NCBI RefSeq assembly: GCF_019469205.1
Contig: NZ_CP048265.1
Span: 496,001-560,000, forward strand
Direction of reading: 5' to 3'
Length of the DNA: 64,000 nucleotides
Source of the DNA: Gilliamella sp. ESL0405
Lineage (GTDB): Bacteria > Pseudomonadota > Gammaproteobacteria > Enterobacterales > Orbaceae
Shown here: positions 9,705 through 19,059 of the stretch, in pieces
How the letters are laid out: the number at the start of each line of letters is the position of its first letter
How positions within the stretch are numbered: position 1 is the first letter of the stretch
Made by a program: the position numbers and the translations under genes
The notes under the pieces: generated by a model
Told to the model about the DNA's origin: nothing
Databases searched by the model: none
What the model saw: the letters and a program-made list of their open reading frames with translations, nothing else

Positions 9705-10640
9705 ATGACATATCGTGTTGCAACTATTACCTTAAATCCCGCTTATGATCTTTTGGGATTTTGTCCCAAAGTGGAACTTGGTGATGTGAACCTAGTTCAA
9801 ACTAATGCTTTACTTGCCGCTGGCAAAGGCATTAATGTCGCTAAAGTATTATCTGATTTAGATGTTAAATTGACTGTTGGTGGCTTTTTAGGTAAAGAAA
9901 ATCGTGATGGTTTTAATTTGTTATTCAAATCCTTAAATGTGGTCGACAAATTCCAAACGATTGAAGGCCGTACTCGTATCAATGTTAAATTGACCGAAGA
10001 AAATAGTGAAGTGACGGATCTTAATTTTTCCGGCTTTACTATCAGCGAAAATGACTGGCAACTGTTTGTGAAAAGCTCGCTTGAATGGTTGAAAGATATC
10101 GATATGGTGGCAATCAGTGGTAGTTTGCCAGCGGGCGTTTCGCTTGATAAGTTCACTGATTGGATGAAACAAGTCAAAGCCATTTGTCCAAAAATTGTGT
10201 TTGATAGCTCAAGAGATGCTTTGGTTGCCGGTTTAAAAGCCAAACCATGGTTAATTAAACCTAATGATAAAGAATTAGAAATGTGGGTAGGACGGAAATT
10301 AACCACCCTACCGGAAATCAAAACAGCTGCCATGGAACTTATTGATGGCGGTGTTGAGAACGTGGTAATTTCACTAGGAAGTAAAGGTGCTTTATGGGTA
10401 ACAAAACACGAAGCATGGTTGGCAAAACCGCCTAAATGTCAGGTAGTTAGCACTGTTGGTGCTGGTGATTCTATGGTTGGTGGTTTAATGTATGGTCTGA
10501 TGACTAATCAATCCATTAAAGACACCTTAGTATTTGCATCAAGTGTTGCCGCTTTATCAGTTGGACAAGCAGGAGTTGGTATATCTGACCGTCAAGCAGT
10601 CACTAACATGCTTTCAAAAATTGAAATAATTGCGGGATAG
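9705..10640 (+). CDS. fruK: 1-Phosphofructokinase FruK
   Basis: Phosphorylates fructose 1-phosphate to fructose 1,6-bisphosphate with ATP in the cytoplasm. It is a PfkB/ribokinase-family protein: the N-terminal VATITLNPAYDLLGFCP, the sugar-binding AAGKGINVAKVL and the catalytic STVGAGDSMVGG are all present. The ATG at 9705 is preferred (GAGGG upstream); a GTG at 9702 overlapping the fruB stop is the alternative. Because Cra's inducer is this enzyme's substrate, FruK activity shuts the operon down again. Confidence 0.95.
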   Translation: MTYRVATITLNPAYDLLGFCPKVELGDVNLVQTNALLAAGKGINVAKVLSDLDVKLTVGGFLGKENRDGFNLLFKSLNVVDKFQTIEGRTRINVKLTEENSEVTDLNFSGFTISENDWQLFVKSSLEWLKDIDMVAISGSLPAGVSLDKFTDWMKQVKAICPKIVFDSSRDALVAGLKAKPWLIKPNDKELEMWVGRKLTTLPEIKTAAMELIDGGVENVVISLGSKGALWVTKHEAWLAKPPKCQVVSTVGAGDSMVGGLMYGLMTNQSIKDTLVFASSVAALSVGQAGVGISDRQAVTNMLSKIEIIAG

Positions 10641-10648
10641 GAGTATTC

Positions 10649-12349
10649 ATGAATATATATATAGTTGAAGGTAGTCATTCTGGTCCGGTTAACGGACGTT
10701 TGGCTAAAGCAGAACTAGCTTTAGCTGCCAATTCATTAAATTTAAAAATCGCAGAAAATGCTCAATCTGCTGATGTCATTGTTGCTGTTGGTGGTGGTGA
10801 TATCGGTGATAAGTCTGTGATAGGCAAAAAAGTTTATGTGGTGGAAGATTTAAATGAAATCTTTGCTAACCCTAAACAGATTTTAAATGATGCACCGACT
10901 AAAGCGAGCGTTTACCAACAATCAACTTCAGCAGCGCCAGCGTCTAAGTCAGATACTGGTGTAAAACGTATTGTTGCGGTCACAGCTTGTCCAACCGGTG
11001 TTGCTCATACCTTTATGGCAGCTGAAGCGATCGAAGAAGAAGCCAAAAAACGTGGTTGGTGGTGTAAAGTAGAAACCCGTGGTTCTGTGGGTGTCGGTAA
11101 TGAATTAACGCCAGAAGAGATCGCTGCGGCTGATGTTGTGATTGCGGCTTGCGATATCGATGTCGATCTTAGTAAATTTGCCGGTAAAAAACTATACCGA
11201 ACTAAGACTGGTCCAGCTCTTAAAAAGACAGCTCAAGAGTTAGATAAAGCATTTGAAGAAGCGACGGTTTATCAACCTTCGGCGGGTGCCTCATCCGGAA
11301 AATCAAGCAATGAGAAAAAAGGTGTCTATCAACATCTTTTAACCGGTGTTTCTTATATGTTACCAATGGTAGTTGCGGGTGGATTGATTATTGCACTCTC
11401 TTTTGCCTTTGGGTCATTTGAAATGCAAGATGGTGTCCAAAAACTTGTCGGTGAACCTCATTTAGCTGAAATTGGTGGTTTAGCCTTCTCGTTAATGGTG
11501 CCTTTACTTGCCGGCTATATCTCTTACTCGATCGCTGACCGACCGGGTCTTGCTCCGGGGCTTGTTGGTGGTTTACTTGCAGTATCAACGGGAGCTGGTT
11601 TCCTAGGTGGTATTATTATTGGTTATTTTGCGGGTTATATATCTATGATCATCGCCAAATATTTACCATTACCACAAAGTATGGAAGCACTCAAACCGAT
11701 CTTAATTGTACCGTTGCTTGCTACGCTGGCAACCGGACTTGTTATGCAATTTGTCGTTGGTGAGCCAGTCTCATGGTTGATGCGGAATGTTGCATCATGG
11801 CTTAACTCAATGGGTACTGGTAATGCTGTTATTTTAGGTGCGATTTTAGGCGGTATGATGTGTACTGATATGGGCGGACCAATCAATAAAGTTGCGTATG
11901 CATTCGGTACAGGTTTAATCTCTTCACAAGTTTATGCACCTATGGCGGCAGTTATGGCTGGCGGTATGGTACCACCATTAGCGATGGGAATTGCCACGCT
12001 TATTGCCCGCAAAAAATTTGCTAAAGCAGAACAAGAAAGTGGTAAAGCGTCTCTAGTTTTAGGCTTATGCTTTATCTCTGAAGGAGCGATTCCTTTTGCA
12101 GCGCGTGATCCGCTACGTGTAATCCCTTGTTGTATTATTGGTGGAGCAATCACCGGTGGTATGGCATTAGCATTTGGTTCAACGCTAATGACTCCACATG
12201 GTGGATTATTTGCTTTGGCAATACCTGGGGTTGTGAAACCAGTTGTTGGATATTTATTATCAATTGTTGTCGGTTCACTTATTGCAGGTATTGCTTATGC
12301 ATTAATTAAAGCACCCGAATCGGTGAATGAAAATCCTCAAGCTGCTTAA
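10649..12349 (+). CDS. fruA: PTS fructose transporter subunit EIIBC, FruA
   Basis: Inner-membrane permease that imports fructose as fructose 1-phosphate. The 566 residues comprise a degenerate EIIB'-like N-terminus (1-95), an active EIIB domain with the phospho-cysteine in VTACPTGVAHTFMAA (Cys114), and a multi-span EIIC domain from about 225 with the conserved GGPINKVAYAFG. It begins 8 bp after fruK with GGAG before the ATG. The operon ends in a strong terminator. Confidence 0.96.
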   Translation: MNIYIVEGSHSGPVNGRLAKAELALAANSLNLKIAENAQSADVIVAVGGGDIGDKSVIGKKVYVVEDLNEIFANPKQILNDAPTKASVYQQSTSAAPASKSDTGVKRIVAVTACPTGVAHTFMAAEAIEEEAKKRGWWCKVETRGSVGVGNELTPEEIAAADVVIAACDIDVDLSKFAGKKLYRTKTGPALKKTAQELDKAFEEATVYQPSAGASSGKSSNEKKGVYQHLLTGVSYMLPMVVAGGLIIALSFAFGSFEMQDGVQKLVGEPHLAEIGGLAFSLMVPLLAGYISYSIADRPGLAPGLVGGLLAVSTGAGFLGGIIIGYFAGYISMIIAKYLPLPQSMEALKPILIVPLLATLATGLVMQFVVGEPVSWLMRNVASWLNSMGTGNAVILGAILGGMMCTDMGGPINKVAYAFGTGLISSQVYAPMAAVMAGGMVPPLAMGIATLIARKKFAKAEQESGKASLVLGLCFISEGAIPFAARDPLRVIPCCIIGGAITGGMALAFGSTLMTPHGGLFALAIPGVVKPVVGYLLSIVVGSLIAGIAYALIKAPESVNENPQAA

Positions 12350-12365
12350 CAGAAGTAAAATACTA

Positions 12366-12394
12366 AAAACGCCGTCAAATGATGGCGTTTTTTT
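12366..12394. terminator. Bidirectional terminator between fruA and the LOG gene
   Basis: AAAAACGCC.GTC and GATGGCGTTTTTTT form a stem with one G-T wobble around an AAAT loop. The T-run on the plus strand and the A-run on the other side suit both convergent transcripts (fruBKA, and the gene ending at 12412). Confidence 0.85.
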
Positions 12395-12411
12395 ATTCCG
12401 GTTATTAGGTT

Positions 12412-12987
12412 TTATTTTTTTACCCAACGCTGCAAATCTTTAGGTACAAACTCATCCATATATTTAAGTATTAATTCGTTATTATCGCTTACAATTAATG
12501 TTTGATAAAAACTTTCCCGAATAAAGCCCTCATTAACCGAATGTTCCAGAAAGTTTAATAATGATTGCCAAAATCCGCTCACATTAAACAAAGCAACCGG
12601 CTTTTCGTGATAACCTATTTGCATACCCGTCCAAACTTCAAAAACCTCTTCGAGCGTGCCTGTTCCGCCCGGCATAGCGATAAAACCGTCAGCTAGCTCA
12701 GAAAGCCTGGCTTTACGTTGATGCATATTTTCGACGACTTCTAAACGGGTAATACCGTGGTGCGCTGTCTCAGCTTGTACTAAACGTTCGGGAATAACGC
12801 CAATAACTTCACCACCATTGGCTAAGACCGCATTAGCAATAATTCCCATTAAACCTTTATTGCCACCGCCGTAGATCAAACGTCTGTTTTGATTGGCAAT
12901 GGTTTTGCCTAATTGTTCAGCGGCTAAACGATATTCCGGAGACGTGCCCTCACTGGCACCACAAAAAACACATATATTTTTTTTCAT
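12412..12987 (-). CDS. LOG-family nucleoside monophosphate phosphoribohydrolase (TIGR00730)
   Basis: A 191-residue Rossmann-fold protein of the LOG (Lonely Guy) family, which cleaves ribose 5-phosphate from nucleoside 5'-monophosphates. The N-terminal NICVFCGASEG, LIYGGGNKGLMG and the signature PGGTGTLEEVFE with preceding HQRKARL are all present. It is encoded convergently to fruA. In bacteria the in vivo substrate is often AMP or another nucleotide; the cytokinin role is known from plants and some actinobacteria, so the physiological role here is open. Confidence 0.9.
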   Translation of the reverse strand: MKKNICVFCGASEGTSPEYRLAAEQLGKTIANQNRRLIYGGGNKGLMGIIANAVLANGGEVIGVIPERLVQAETAHHGITRLEVVENMHQRKARLSELADGFIAMPGGTGTLEEVFEVWTGMQIGYHEKPVALFNVSGFWQSLLNFLEHSVNEGFIRESFYQTLIVSDNNELILKYMDEFVPKDLQRWVKK

Positions 12988-13089
12988 TAATTTATCAACA
13001 ATATTAAGCTAAAGAATGCTAATAATAGCATATAAATCGCGTGATTTGTTTATAAGGTGAGCAGTTGGTTATATTTAGTGTATTAACGA

Positions 13090-13118
13090 TTGACACAGCG
13101 GCCTTTGATGGTTAATAT
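13090..13118 (+). promoter_or_regulatory. tRNA-Asn promoter
   Basis: TTGACA (13090-13095), a 17-bp spacer and TAATAT (13113-13118) form a near-consensus sigma-70 promoter 16 bp before the tRNA, followed by a C-rich discriminator (TCCCCG), typical of growth-rate-controlled stable RNA genes. Confidence 0.85.
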
Positions 13119-13134
13119 TCTCCCCGTTGAGTGT

Positions 13135-13210
13135 TCCTCCATAGTTCAGTCGGTAGAACGGCGGACTGTTAATCCGTATGTCACTGGTTCAAGTCCAGTT
13201 GGAGGAGCCA
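13135..13210 (+). tRNA. tRNA-Asn (GTT)
   Basis: A 76-nt cloverleaf with acceptor TCCTCCA/TGGAGGA, the anticodon in GACTGTTAATC (GTT), T-loop GGTTCAAGTCC and an encoded CCA end. It is nearly identical to enterobacterial tRNA-Asn. The integrase gene begins about 130 bp downstream of its 3' end, so this tRNA is the probable attachment site for the adjoining element. Confidence 0.98.
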
Positions 13211-13337
13211 ACTTTCCACTTTATCTCATACCTATACATCTTTATTTATAAATCAATATATTATATTTTTTTAGTATTCCTCTTATCCATATACATCTAT
13301 CTTTTTTTCTATCAATTCAATATTTTTTCGGGTTCAA

Positions 13338-14713
13338 ATGAGGGTTAGCAAAAATGCTCATTTTTTCCTAGAGGAAAAGAATTCTATGCCAAAAATAATT
13401 AAAAGATTAACAGATAATCAAATTAAAAATAGTCGAGCAAATGATAAAAACTTGTATTTAAGAGACGGAAATGGTTTAGTTCTTATTGTTTGCAAAAACA
13501 ACATTAAAAAATGGGCTTTTAAATATACATCCCCAATCACAAATCGTGAAACTTCAATGACACTAGGTAACTATCCATTGGTAAGTTTAGATGAAGCACG
13601 TTCCGAAAGAGATGAATATATCAAACTCCTTAAGCAAAAAATAGATCCTCAAATTTATAGAAATTCGGAGCAACAAAAACAACTTGATAAACAACGCACC
13701 ACTTTTAAATATGTGATGAACGAGTGGTATAACAGCAGTTATTGTAAAAAACTAAAACCAAGAACACTATTGAAAAAAAGGCAATCCTTAGAAAAGCATA
13801 TTGTCCCGTTTATTGGAAATGTACCGATTCAAGAGAGCACGCCAAGCAGGGTTATTGAGCTGTGAAAACCGTTGGAGCAGGAAAAAAATTCGAAACATTA
13901 CACAGATTAATACAACGGATTAATGAAATCATGAACTATTCCATAAATGTTGGATATATGGATATAAATAAGTTAAATAAAGTACATATGATTTTTGAAT
14001 CGCAACAAGCAAAACATCTGTTATCTATTCGTCCAGAAGAATTACCTGAGTTTATGAAAGCACTTTCAAAAGCACAAATTAAACCTTGTACTAAATTGCT
14101 GATTGAGTTTCAACTACTCACCCTAGCTCGTCCTATTGAAGCCGTACAAGTGGAGTGGAGCGAAATTGACTTCGTTAAGCGTATTTGGACAGTTCCAGAA
14201 GAAAAAATTAAAAAAAATCGAGAACACCTTGTACCGCTAAGTCAACGAGCAATAGATATATTGTTGGAGATGAAAAAAATTAATGGAAATAGAAAATATG
14301 TTTTTAATTCACAGGTTAAGAAGCACCTTAATAAACATATGAGTTCTCAAACAGCTAATGTAGCTATTAAACGTATGGGATATAGTGGTAAATTGGTTTC
14401 TCATGGCTTACGATCCGTTGCATCAACGTATTTAAATGAGCAAAGTTTTGATAAAGAAATCATCGAAATAGCACTTTCACATATTGATAAAAATACAGTT
14501 CGTAGGGCGTATAACAGGTCGCTATACCTAGAGCAAAGGACCGAAATGTTAAATTGTTGGGCTGAGTTTGTACGATTTGCTAAAATAGGTAAAGTCTTAC
14601 AGTTTAATAAGCAAAAATCTACCAACCCTAAACCTACAGTTAACTTTACTTCAAACTATAGCAACACAAGCAATATGAGCAAAATTTCTTACTCAATGAA
14701 TCTTACTGCTTAA
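13338..14713 (+). pseudogene. P4-type tyrosine integrase, frameshifted
   Basis: Two overlapping frames together give one tyrosine recombinase. The first (to 13865) carries the P4-integrase N-terminal domain (MPKIIKRLTDNQIKN from 13386, LYLRDGNGLVL) and the arm/core-binding start; the second (from 13862) carries the rest with catalytic residues in LTLARPIEA, HGLRSVASTYLN and SHIDKNTVRRAYNR. The join needs a -1 shift at about 13860 (CTG TGA; a lost T would restore ELLKTVG). No slippery heptamer is visible, so this is probably a mutation or a sequencing error, not programmed. MPKII at 13386 is the family-typical start. Position after tRNA-Asn fits site-specific integration. Confidence 0.88.
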
Positions 14714-14761
14714 TTAATACATTCTTTCACGTATTGCATTGCATAGTTAAACAATTATTAA

Positions 14762-14968
14762 ATGAAGGAAAAAAAGAACAAAAGGATAATTAGATTGGCA
14801 GACGTTATACATAAAACAGGCATGTGCCGTGCTTCAATTTATAAAGAAATGGCAGAAAACAGATTTCCAAAAAATGTTAAGCTTACATCTGTAGCGGTCG
14901 GATGGATTGAAAGCGAAATAGATGAATGGATTGAATCACGCATTTTAACACGTAACAGCAATAATTAG
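14762..14968 (+). CDS. AlpA-family regulator (putative excisionase)
   Basis: A 68-residue MerR-like winged helix protein of the AlpA/prophage-regulator type: RIIRLADVIHKTGMCRASIYKEM is the DNA-recognition helix pair, and SVAVGWIESEIDEWIESR is the characteristic C-terminal half. Such genes sit next to P4-like integrases and promote excision or int transcription. It follows the integrase by 48 bp on the same strand and is followed by a strong terminator. Confidence 0.88.
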   Translation: MKEKKNKRIIRLADVIHKTGMCRASIYKEMAENRFPKNVKLTSVAVGWIESEIDEWIESRILTRNSNN

Positions 14969-15012
14969 TTATAAAAAAATGTTACCATTTTATCATTACT
15001 AATTTATTAAAC

Positions 15013-15041
15013 AAAAAGGGAATTTTTATAATTCCCTTTTT
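15013..15041. terminator. Terminator after the AlpA-like gene
   Basis: A perfect 12-bp stem AAAAAGGGAATT / AATTCCCTTTTT with a 5-nt TTTAT loop, flanked by A and T runs so it may work in both directions. It separates the int-alpA pair from the minus-strand genes beyond. Confidence 0.85.
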
Positions 15042-15064
15042 AACAAATTTTAAATCAATTATAA

Positions 15065-15414
15065 TTAATTCAAACTAAAACTTATTTCTATAAATTGAAA
15101 TTGTTTAAAATAATTATAGGCGAGCTTCTCAATACCTTCAGGGGTTAGATTTTCTATTGGAGACATTTCATTTTTTTGCAACACATAGCCTCCTTTTTTA
15201 TAATCCGCAACGTCTGCAACATTATTTACCTGAAAATTATTCTTGCTGTAAAAGTATTTTTTTCTTCTATGTTAAACTCATTCAAAACATATGTTTCTTC
15301 ACCATCTATATAAAACTCATGGTAATATGCGTTTGTAGTGGAAATCCCTCTAAATCTTTTTTCTATAATAATTTCCACATCCGAAGAATAGATATAGCTA
15401 AATATATCTTTCAT
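15065..15414 (-). pseudogene. Unknown small protein broken by a frameshift
   Basis: The first frame gives 62 residues (MKDIFSYIYSSDVEIIIEK...) ending at 15226. A neighbouring frame continues without a gap (NFQVNNVADVADYKKGGYV...) to a stop at 15065, giving a combined protein of about 115 residues. The continuation contains plausible protein-like sequence (SPIENLTPEGIEKLAYN), so a single-base indel near 15235 is likely. The family was not recognised. Its place at the edge of the toxin-immunity array suggests an orphan immunity gene, but this is a guess. Confidence 0.5.
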
Positions 15415-15483
15415 AACAATTTATTTTTATGTTTTAGTTTTAATAGTAACATTAATTAGTTTAAAAATTTTTTCATCACTAAC

Positions 15484-15603
15484 CTATCTTATGACTTCTA
15501 ACTCGTCAGAGCCTTCGGGGATATGGAAACGGAATAAATAACTTCCATTAGTTCTTTTGGAGAAGTTACGAAACCTAATTAAAAGTATTAAAAATTTATT
15601 CAT
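15484..15603 (-). pseudogene. 39-codon remnant ORF
   Basis: An ATG-to-stop frame of 39 codons with a protein-like C-terminal half (SYFLRFHIPEGSDELEVIR). It is too short to assign and has no visible ribosome site. It may be the tail of a deleted gene in the cassette array. Confidence 0.25.
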
Positions 15604-15687
15604 TATTTCCAATCTACATTGTTATTTTTTTATCATTTTATATTAAGATTAACCTATTGATTGGACTAATATCCATGCATTGAATTA

Positions 15688-16371
15688 TTATTTAGGTATA
15701 GTTGAAAGCTCTTTTAACTCAGTCTCATATAAATCATCAAAATTGTAAATTTTCTTTGAAACAACTTTTCCATTCTTATATTGAGTTATGATTTTATAGT
15801 CTTTGCCTAATTCATCAGGATGATAATAGGTGGTTTCGATTAAATCGCCTTTTTCATCGTATGTTTTCCATAATCCTACAGGTATTGTGGTAGCATTATA
15901 CATATCCATAAACCCTTCATATTTCTTAACGCCATTTTCAAAGTAAATAGTAGTGAGTTTGGGTAATTCTAAAGAGTCAGTAACTATTGTTTCTATAAGA
16001 TTTATTTGTCCATTAGGATAATAAATAACATATAATACATCTCCTTTTTTGACTTCATCTCTTACATAGCGGATGAATTTTAGTTTTCCATTTGGGTAAA
16101 ATCCTTGAGCAGAAATGCCGTCTGGTTTATATGATGACATATAATACACAGATTCTAATTGACCGCCTTTAGTATAGTAAGTTTTTATATAATCCGCTGC
16201 TTTATTGCCATTGATATAATATTCATACCGTAGAAAACCCTCCGGAGTATTGGATTCTTTAATTTGTACTGAATGTGAAGGGGTAGCTTCCGAAATCTTT
16301 TTTGCTTCAATGTGTTGAACACATGCCAAAATGCCACCAAAAAAAATAGACACCATTAGTAATTTTTTCAT
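15688..16371 (-). CDS. MORN-repeat secreted protein (YwqK-like), probable immunity protein
   Basis: A 227-residue protein with an N-terminal export signal (MKKLLMVSIFFGGILACV; possible lipobox ILAC). The body is built of MORN-type repeats: GFLRYEYYINGNKAADY, GQLESVYYMSS, YPNGKLKFIRYV, YYPNGQINLIET, YFENGVKKYEGF. Proteins annotated YwqK-type antitoxins share this architecture and often lie beside secreted toxins. It lies 15 bp after the end of the decayed amidase gene on the same strand, the usual place for the immunity gene of such an effector. Function is inferred from context. Confidence 0.65.
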   Translation of the reverse strand: MKKLLMVSIFFGGILACVQHIEAKKISEATPSHSVQIKESNTPEGFLRYEYYINGNKAADYIKTYYTKGGQLESVYYMSSYKPDGISAQGFYPNGKLKFIRYVRDEVKKGDVLYVIYYPNGQINLIETIVTDSLELPKLTTIYFENGVKKYEGFMDMYNATTIPVGLWKTYDEKGDLIETTYYHPDELGKDYKIITQYKNGKVVSKKIYNFDDLYETELKELSTIPK

Positions 16372-16386
16372 TTTATTCCTAAAACG

Positions 16387-17225
16387 TTATTTAATGTTGA
16401 TTTCTAACCCTTGAGCAAGTTGCTCTGCTATTAAGTCCATATTGTCCTAAATACTTTTTGCATCTTTTGGGGGTGTAATATAACCAAACTCAATTAAAAC
16501 TTTATATTTCGTTTGATTTTTTACCTCAAGAACTCCTACATTATTTCTAGCATCAGGGTGTTTCTTTCCTATATTGACAACAGTATAACAACTAAAAATA
16601 TCATTAGCTAATTCTAGCCCTTTTTTATCTCCTTCATAATAGATAACATGCGCGCCGGAAGTAAAATTGGTTAAGCCATCTGCATGAATAGAAATAAAAT
16701 AATCCGCTTTGTTATTATTAGCTATATCACAGCGAAAATAGATCGCTTCTTTATTATTGTCAACTTTAACAGCGTTTTTACTATTTCCTTGGTATAGGTA
16801 ATGGAGCCCTCTACCGTGTATTCCATTTCTGTTTTTTCTTCTCCATTGACTAAAAAGGAACTGGGTTATTTGAATACAGGTTTTGGGTAGTATCGGTATT
16901 TTCAATTTCCCTAAGACTGAGCACTAATTTACCTTTTCGGGGAGTACCGTAACATTTGGCAACCAGATAAATTTTGTCATCCAAAGAGGCTTGATTTAAT
17001 TTTAAATAGGTATATTCATTAGGTTTATTCGCGACATTTACTTTTTTTGCAAAATGGTATCCGCTACATTAATCTGAAAATCAGATTGATGTAACAAATC
17101 ATAGACAATTTGATTAGGCTTGGCTGAATAGGAATCGGTTTGAGGTTGTAATAACTTGTTGCCGGGTTGATTGGTTGTGATTGTTTATTGTCCGGCGAGG
17201 TTGCTCCTTTTTCCATTTTGGGTTG
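16387..17225 (-). pseudogene. Decayed N-acetylmuramoyl-L-alanine amidase effector
   Basis: The readable part (16447-16905) contains Amidase_3 hallmarks: RCDIANNNKADYFISIHADG, SGAHVIYYEGD and VLIEFGYIT with the catalytic Glu. The frame is interrupted by an in-frame TAG at 16447, after which it continues as DNMDLIAEQLAQGLEINIK to TAA at 16387. Upstream, other frames give QIVYDLLHQSDFQINVADT, KVNVANKPNEYTYLKL and LVNGEEKTEMEYTVEG, so at least three frameshifts are needed. The intact ancestor would have been a peptidoglycan-cutting protein with an N-terminal linker domain, as in secreted (for example type VI) cargo. The MORN gene follows it. Confidence 0.72.
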
Positions 17226-17262
17226 TAGACTTATTTTTTGTTTATGTATCTAACTTTTAATA

Positions 17263-17808
17263 TTATTTATTTTTAACGTTGAAACATTGAGCATCATTAA
17301 TTGAATCTATGATTAAATTAATTTCATTTCCTTTCTTTCTTGACATACTATATTTACAGATTTGAATAGTATTTCCCGATTGGATTTGTTCCATGGATAT
17401 TAATTCTAATAAGTTGTTTTTATCCTTTTCAAAGATGAATTTATCAACCGTTAAATGTCTAGTTTCTTGTATAATTTCTAAGGTATATTCTTTTTTACTT
17501 ACTTTTGTCAAAGTAAATGTTAAATCATTTCTATCACCATAGTTACTAATTAATAATTTATAGTTTTCTTTAAATTTTATATTTCCTTGTTCTATTTGAA
17601 TTATAAAATGATCATACGGTTGATCCGATACTAAATTTTTATGGACTTCCCCTGCATTATCAAATTGAATATGAAAAATATTATTTTTAATAATATTAGC
17701 TTCGCTTTCATTTTGAATCTTTTGTTTACTATAAACATTTTTAACTTGTCCTTGACAAGGAAAAATTAATATCATTATTAGAATAAAAAAGATTCCTTTA
17801 TTTTTCAT
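17263..17808 (-). CDS. Hypothetical secreted protein, immunity-like
   Basis: About 181 residues from the ATG at 17808 (an ATG 4 codons earlier is also in frame). It has an N-terminal hydrophobic export signal (KNKGIFFILIMILIFPCQGQ) and a beta-rich hydrophilic body; no known family was recognised. It is preceded on the same strand by a short frameshifted tail (17839-17918) resembling the end of another coding sequence, the arrangement expected of an immunity gene that has outlived its toxin. Confidence 0.55.
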   Translation of the reverse strand: MKNKGIFFILIMILIFPCQGQVKNVYSKQKIQNESEANIIKNNIFHIQFDNAGEVHKNLVSDQPYDHFIIQIEQGNIKFKENYKLLISNYGDRNDLTFTLTKVSKKEYTLEIIQETRHLTVDKFIFEKDKNNLLELISMEQIQSGNTIQICKYSMSRKKGNEINLIIDSINDAQCFNVKNK

Positions 17809-17838
17809 TAATACACTCATTATATTTCATTATACCTT

Positions 17839-17918
17839 TTAATATTTCTGTAAACTTCTTTCTTCTAAACCATTGGGGACTTTTACATTTCCATTAATTG
17901 CTCATGATACCAATAAAA
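17839..17918 (-). pseudogene. Orphan C-terminal tail upstream of a secreted-protein gene
   Basis: One frame reads FYWYHEQLMEM then stops; removing one T joins it to KVPNGLEERSLQKY and a stop at 17839. The composition is protein-like, unlike the very AT-rich DNA just upstream. I read it as the last 25 or so codons of a deleted gene, probably a toxin. The evidence is compositional and positional only. Confidence 0.35.
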
Positions 17919-17998
17919 TATATATGATTAATAAATAAATTAAATCAAAAATAATTATATTATACTAAGCGTGTTTAACATCGTCCTATTTTTCAAAC

Positions 17999-19059
17999 TC
18001 ACCGATTAAAAGCCTTCCACCTCTGCATCTGTCTCATTTTATCATAAAATGTGGCATCTAAAATGATAAACTTATCCTTATAAAATCCGACAGGTCTAGA
18101 GGCAGTAAACATGCCTTTTAACTCATACTTATAGCAAGTTTGTCCATAGTCATATGAGTATCGGTTCGACGGATAAATAGATGATAAGGGTTTATAGTCG
18201 CATACAAAATTTTTATATCGGTAAAAGTTCACATTTTTTGAATCAAGTGTATTTAACTCTTTTTCCTCTTCATTATAAAAAGTTGCAGACGTTTTTAACA
18301 GGTTAGCTTCACCCAAAATAAAAGAGTCATCTTGATATAGTAAGATATCGTAGTTGTTTTTAAAACTTTTGATGATTTGTTGGTTTTAGGTTTTAGGGTC
18401 ATAACTAATGATCTGATTTTTTGTGTAAAGTTAGAATGTTACCCTGTGCGATTAAATAAAATGGCTGATTGTTTAAATCGTTTGGCAAGGGGTATTCTTC
18501 TTCTCGATTCAATAAATTAATCAGTTTTAAATTGCCTCGATTGGAATATATGACATATTTACCATTAAAATTTTCATAATTGATTTTAGCATCAGAAGTA
18601 TATTCATCTATTTTAACCAATTTTAAATTATTATTATCTAAAAGATATTGGGAAATTTTTTTACTGTTATCGGGTAATCTATTTTGAGCTTCTACTAATG
18701 AATAATCATTGCTGGTGTCAATCCATCTCATCTCTTGTTCGGGAAGCGTTAACTCTTGATAACTTTTGCCCCGATCTTTCGATATAAGTATTACGGTTTG
18801 ATCTCCTATTTGGCTTGAATCAAAGGAGTTAAGATCTTTATTTCCGATTAAAATAATGGTGTTCTCGTTAGGTGCTTTAAAACGTTCAAAACGAAAAGAA
18901 GACATTGGGTCTAAGGCAGTTGCTTGGTCGGTTAATTGGTATAGTTGATTAAAATCGTATTTGGCTATCCATTTCATATTTCCTTTTTAACGGGGTTACA
19001 GCTGAATAAAAAAGGTTTAATAGGGTAGTGATAATGAATTTATTATTTAGAGATATCAT
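17999..19059 (-). pseudogene. Lipoprotein with beta-propeller-like repeat, several frameshifts
   Basis: Three frame segments form one decayed lipoprotein. A signal segment (from ATG 19059, MISLNNKFIITTLL) reaches a lipobox (LFSC) only if one T is added to a T-run near 19010. The main open segment (18405-18977) includes TVILISKDRGKSYQELTLPE, a BNR/Asp-box-like motif. After a shift in an A-run near 18410 and an in-frame TAA, the frame resumes as NQQIIKSFKNNYDILLYQDD and runs to 17999. A second, shorter copy of the N-terminal part lies at 20309-20542. A possible periplasmic immunity lipoprotein, inferred from context. Confidence 0.55.

Noticed and set aside
9797..10333. 178-codon minus-strand ORF inside fruK
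   Set aside because: It is the antisense shadow of the well-conserved fruK gene.
13855..13870. Programmed frameshift in the integrase
   Set aside because: The needed shift is -1 at CTG TGA with no slippery heptamer and no clear downstream structure; mutation is simpler.
15157..15459. 100-codon plus-strand ORF
   Set aside because: It is rich in Phe, Ile and Tyr and lies antisense to the frameshifted protein at 15065-15414, which reads as the real coding strand.
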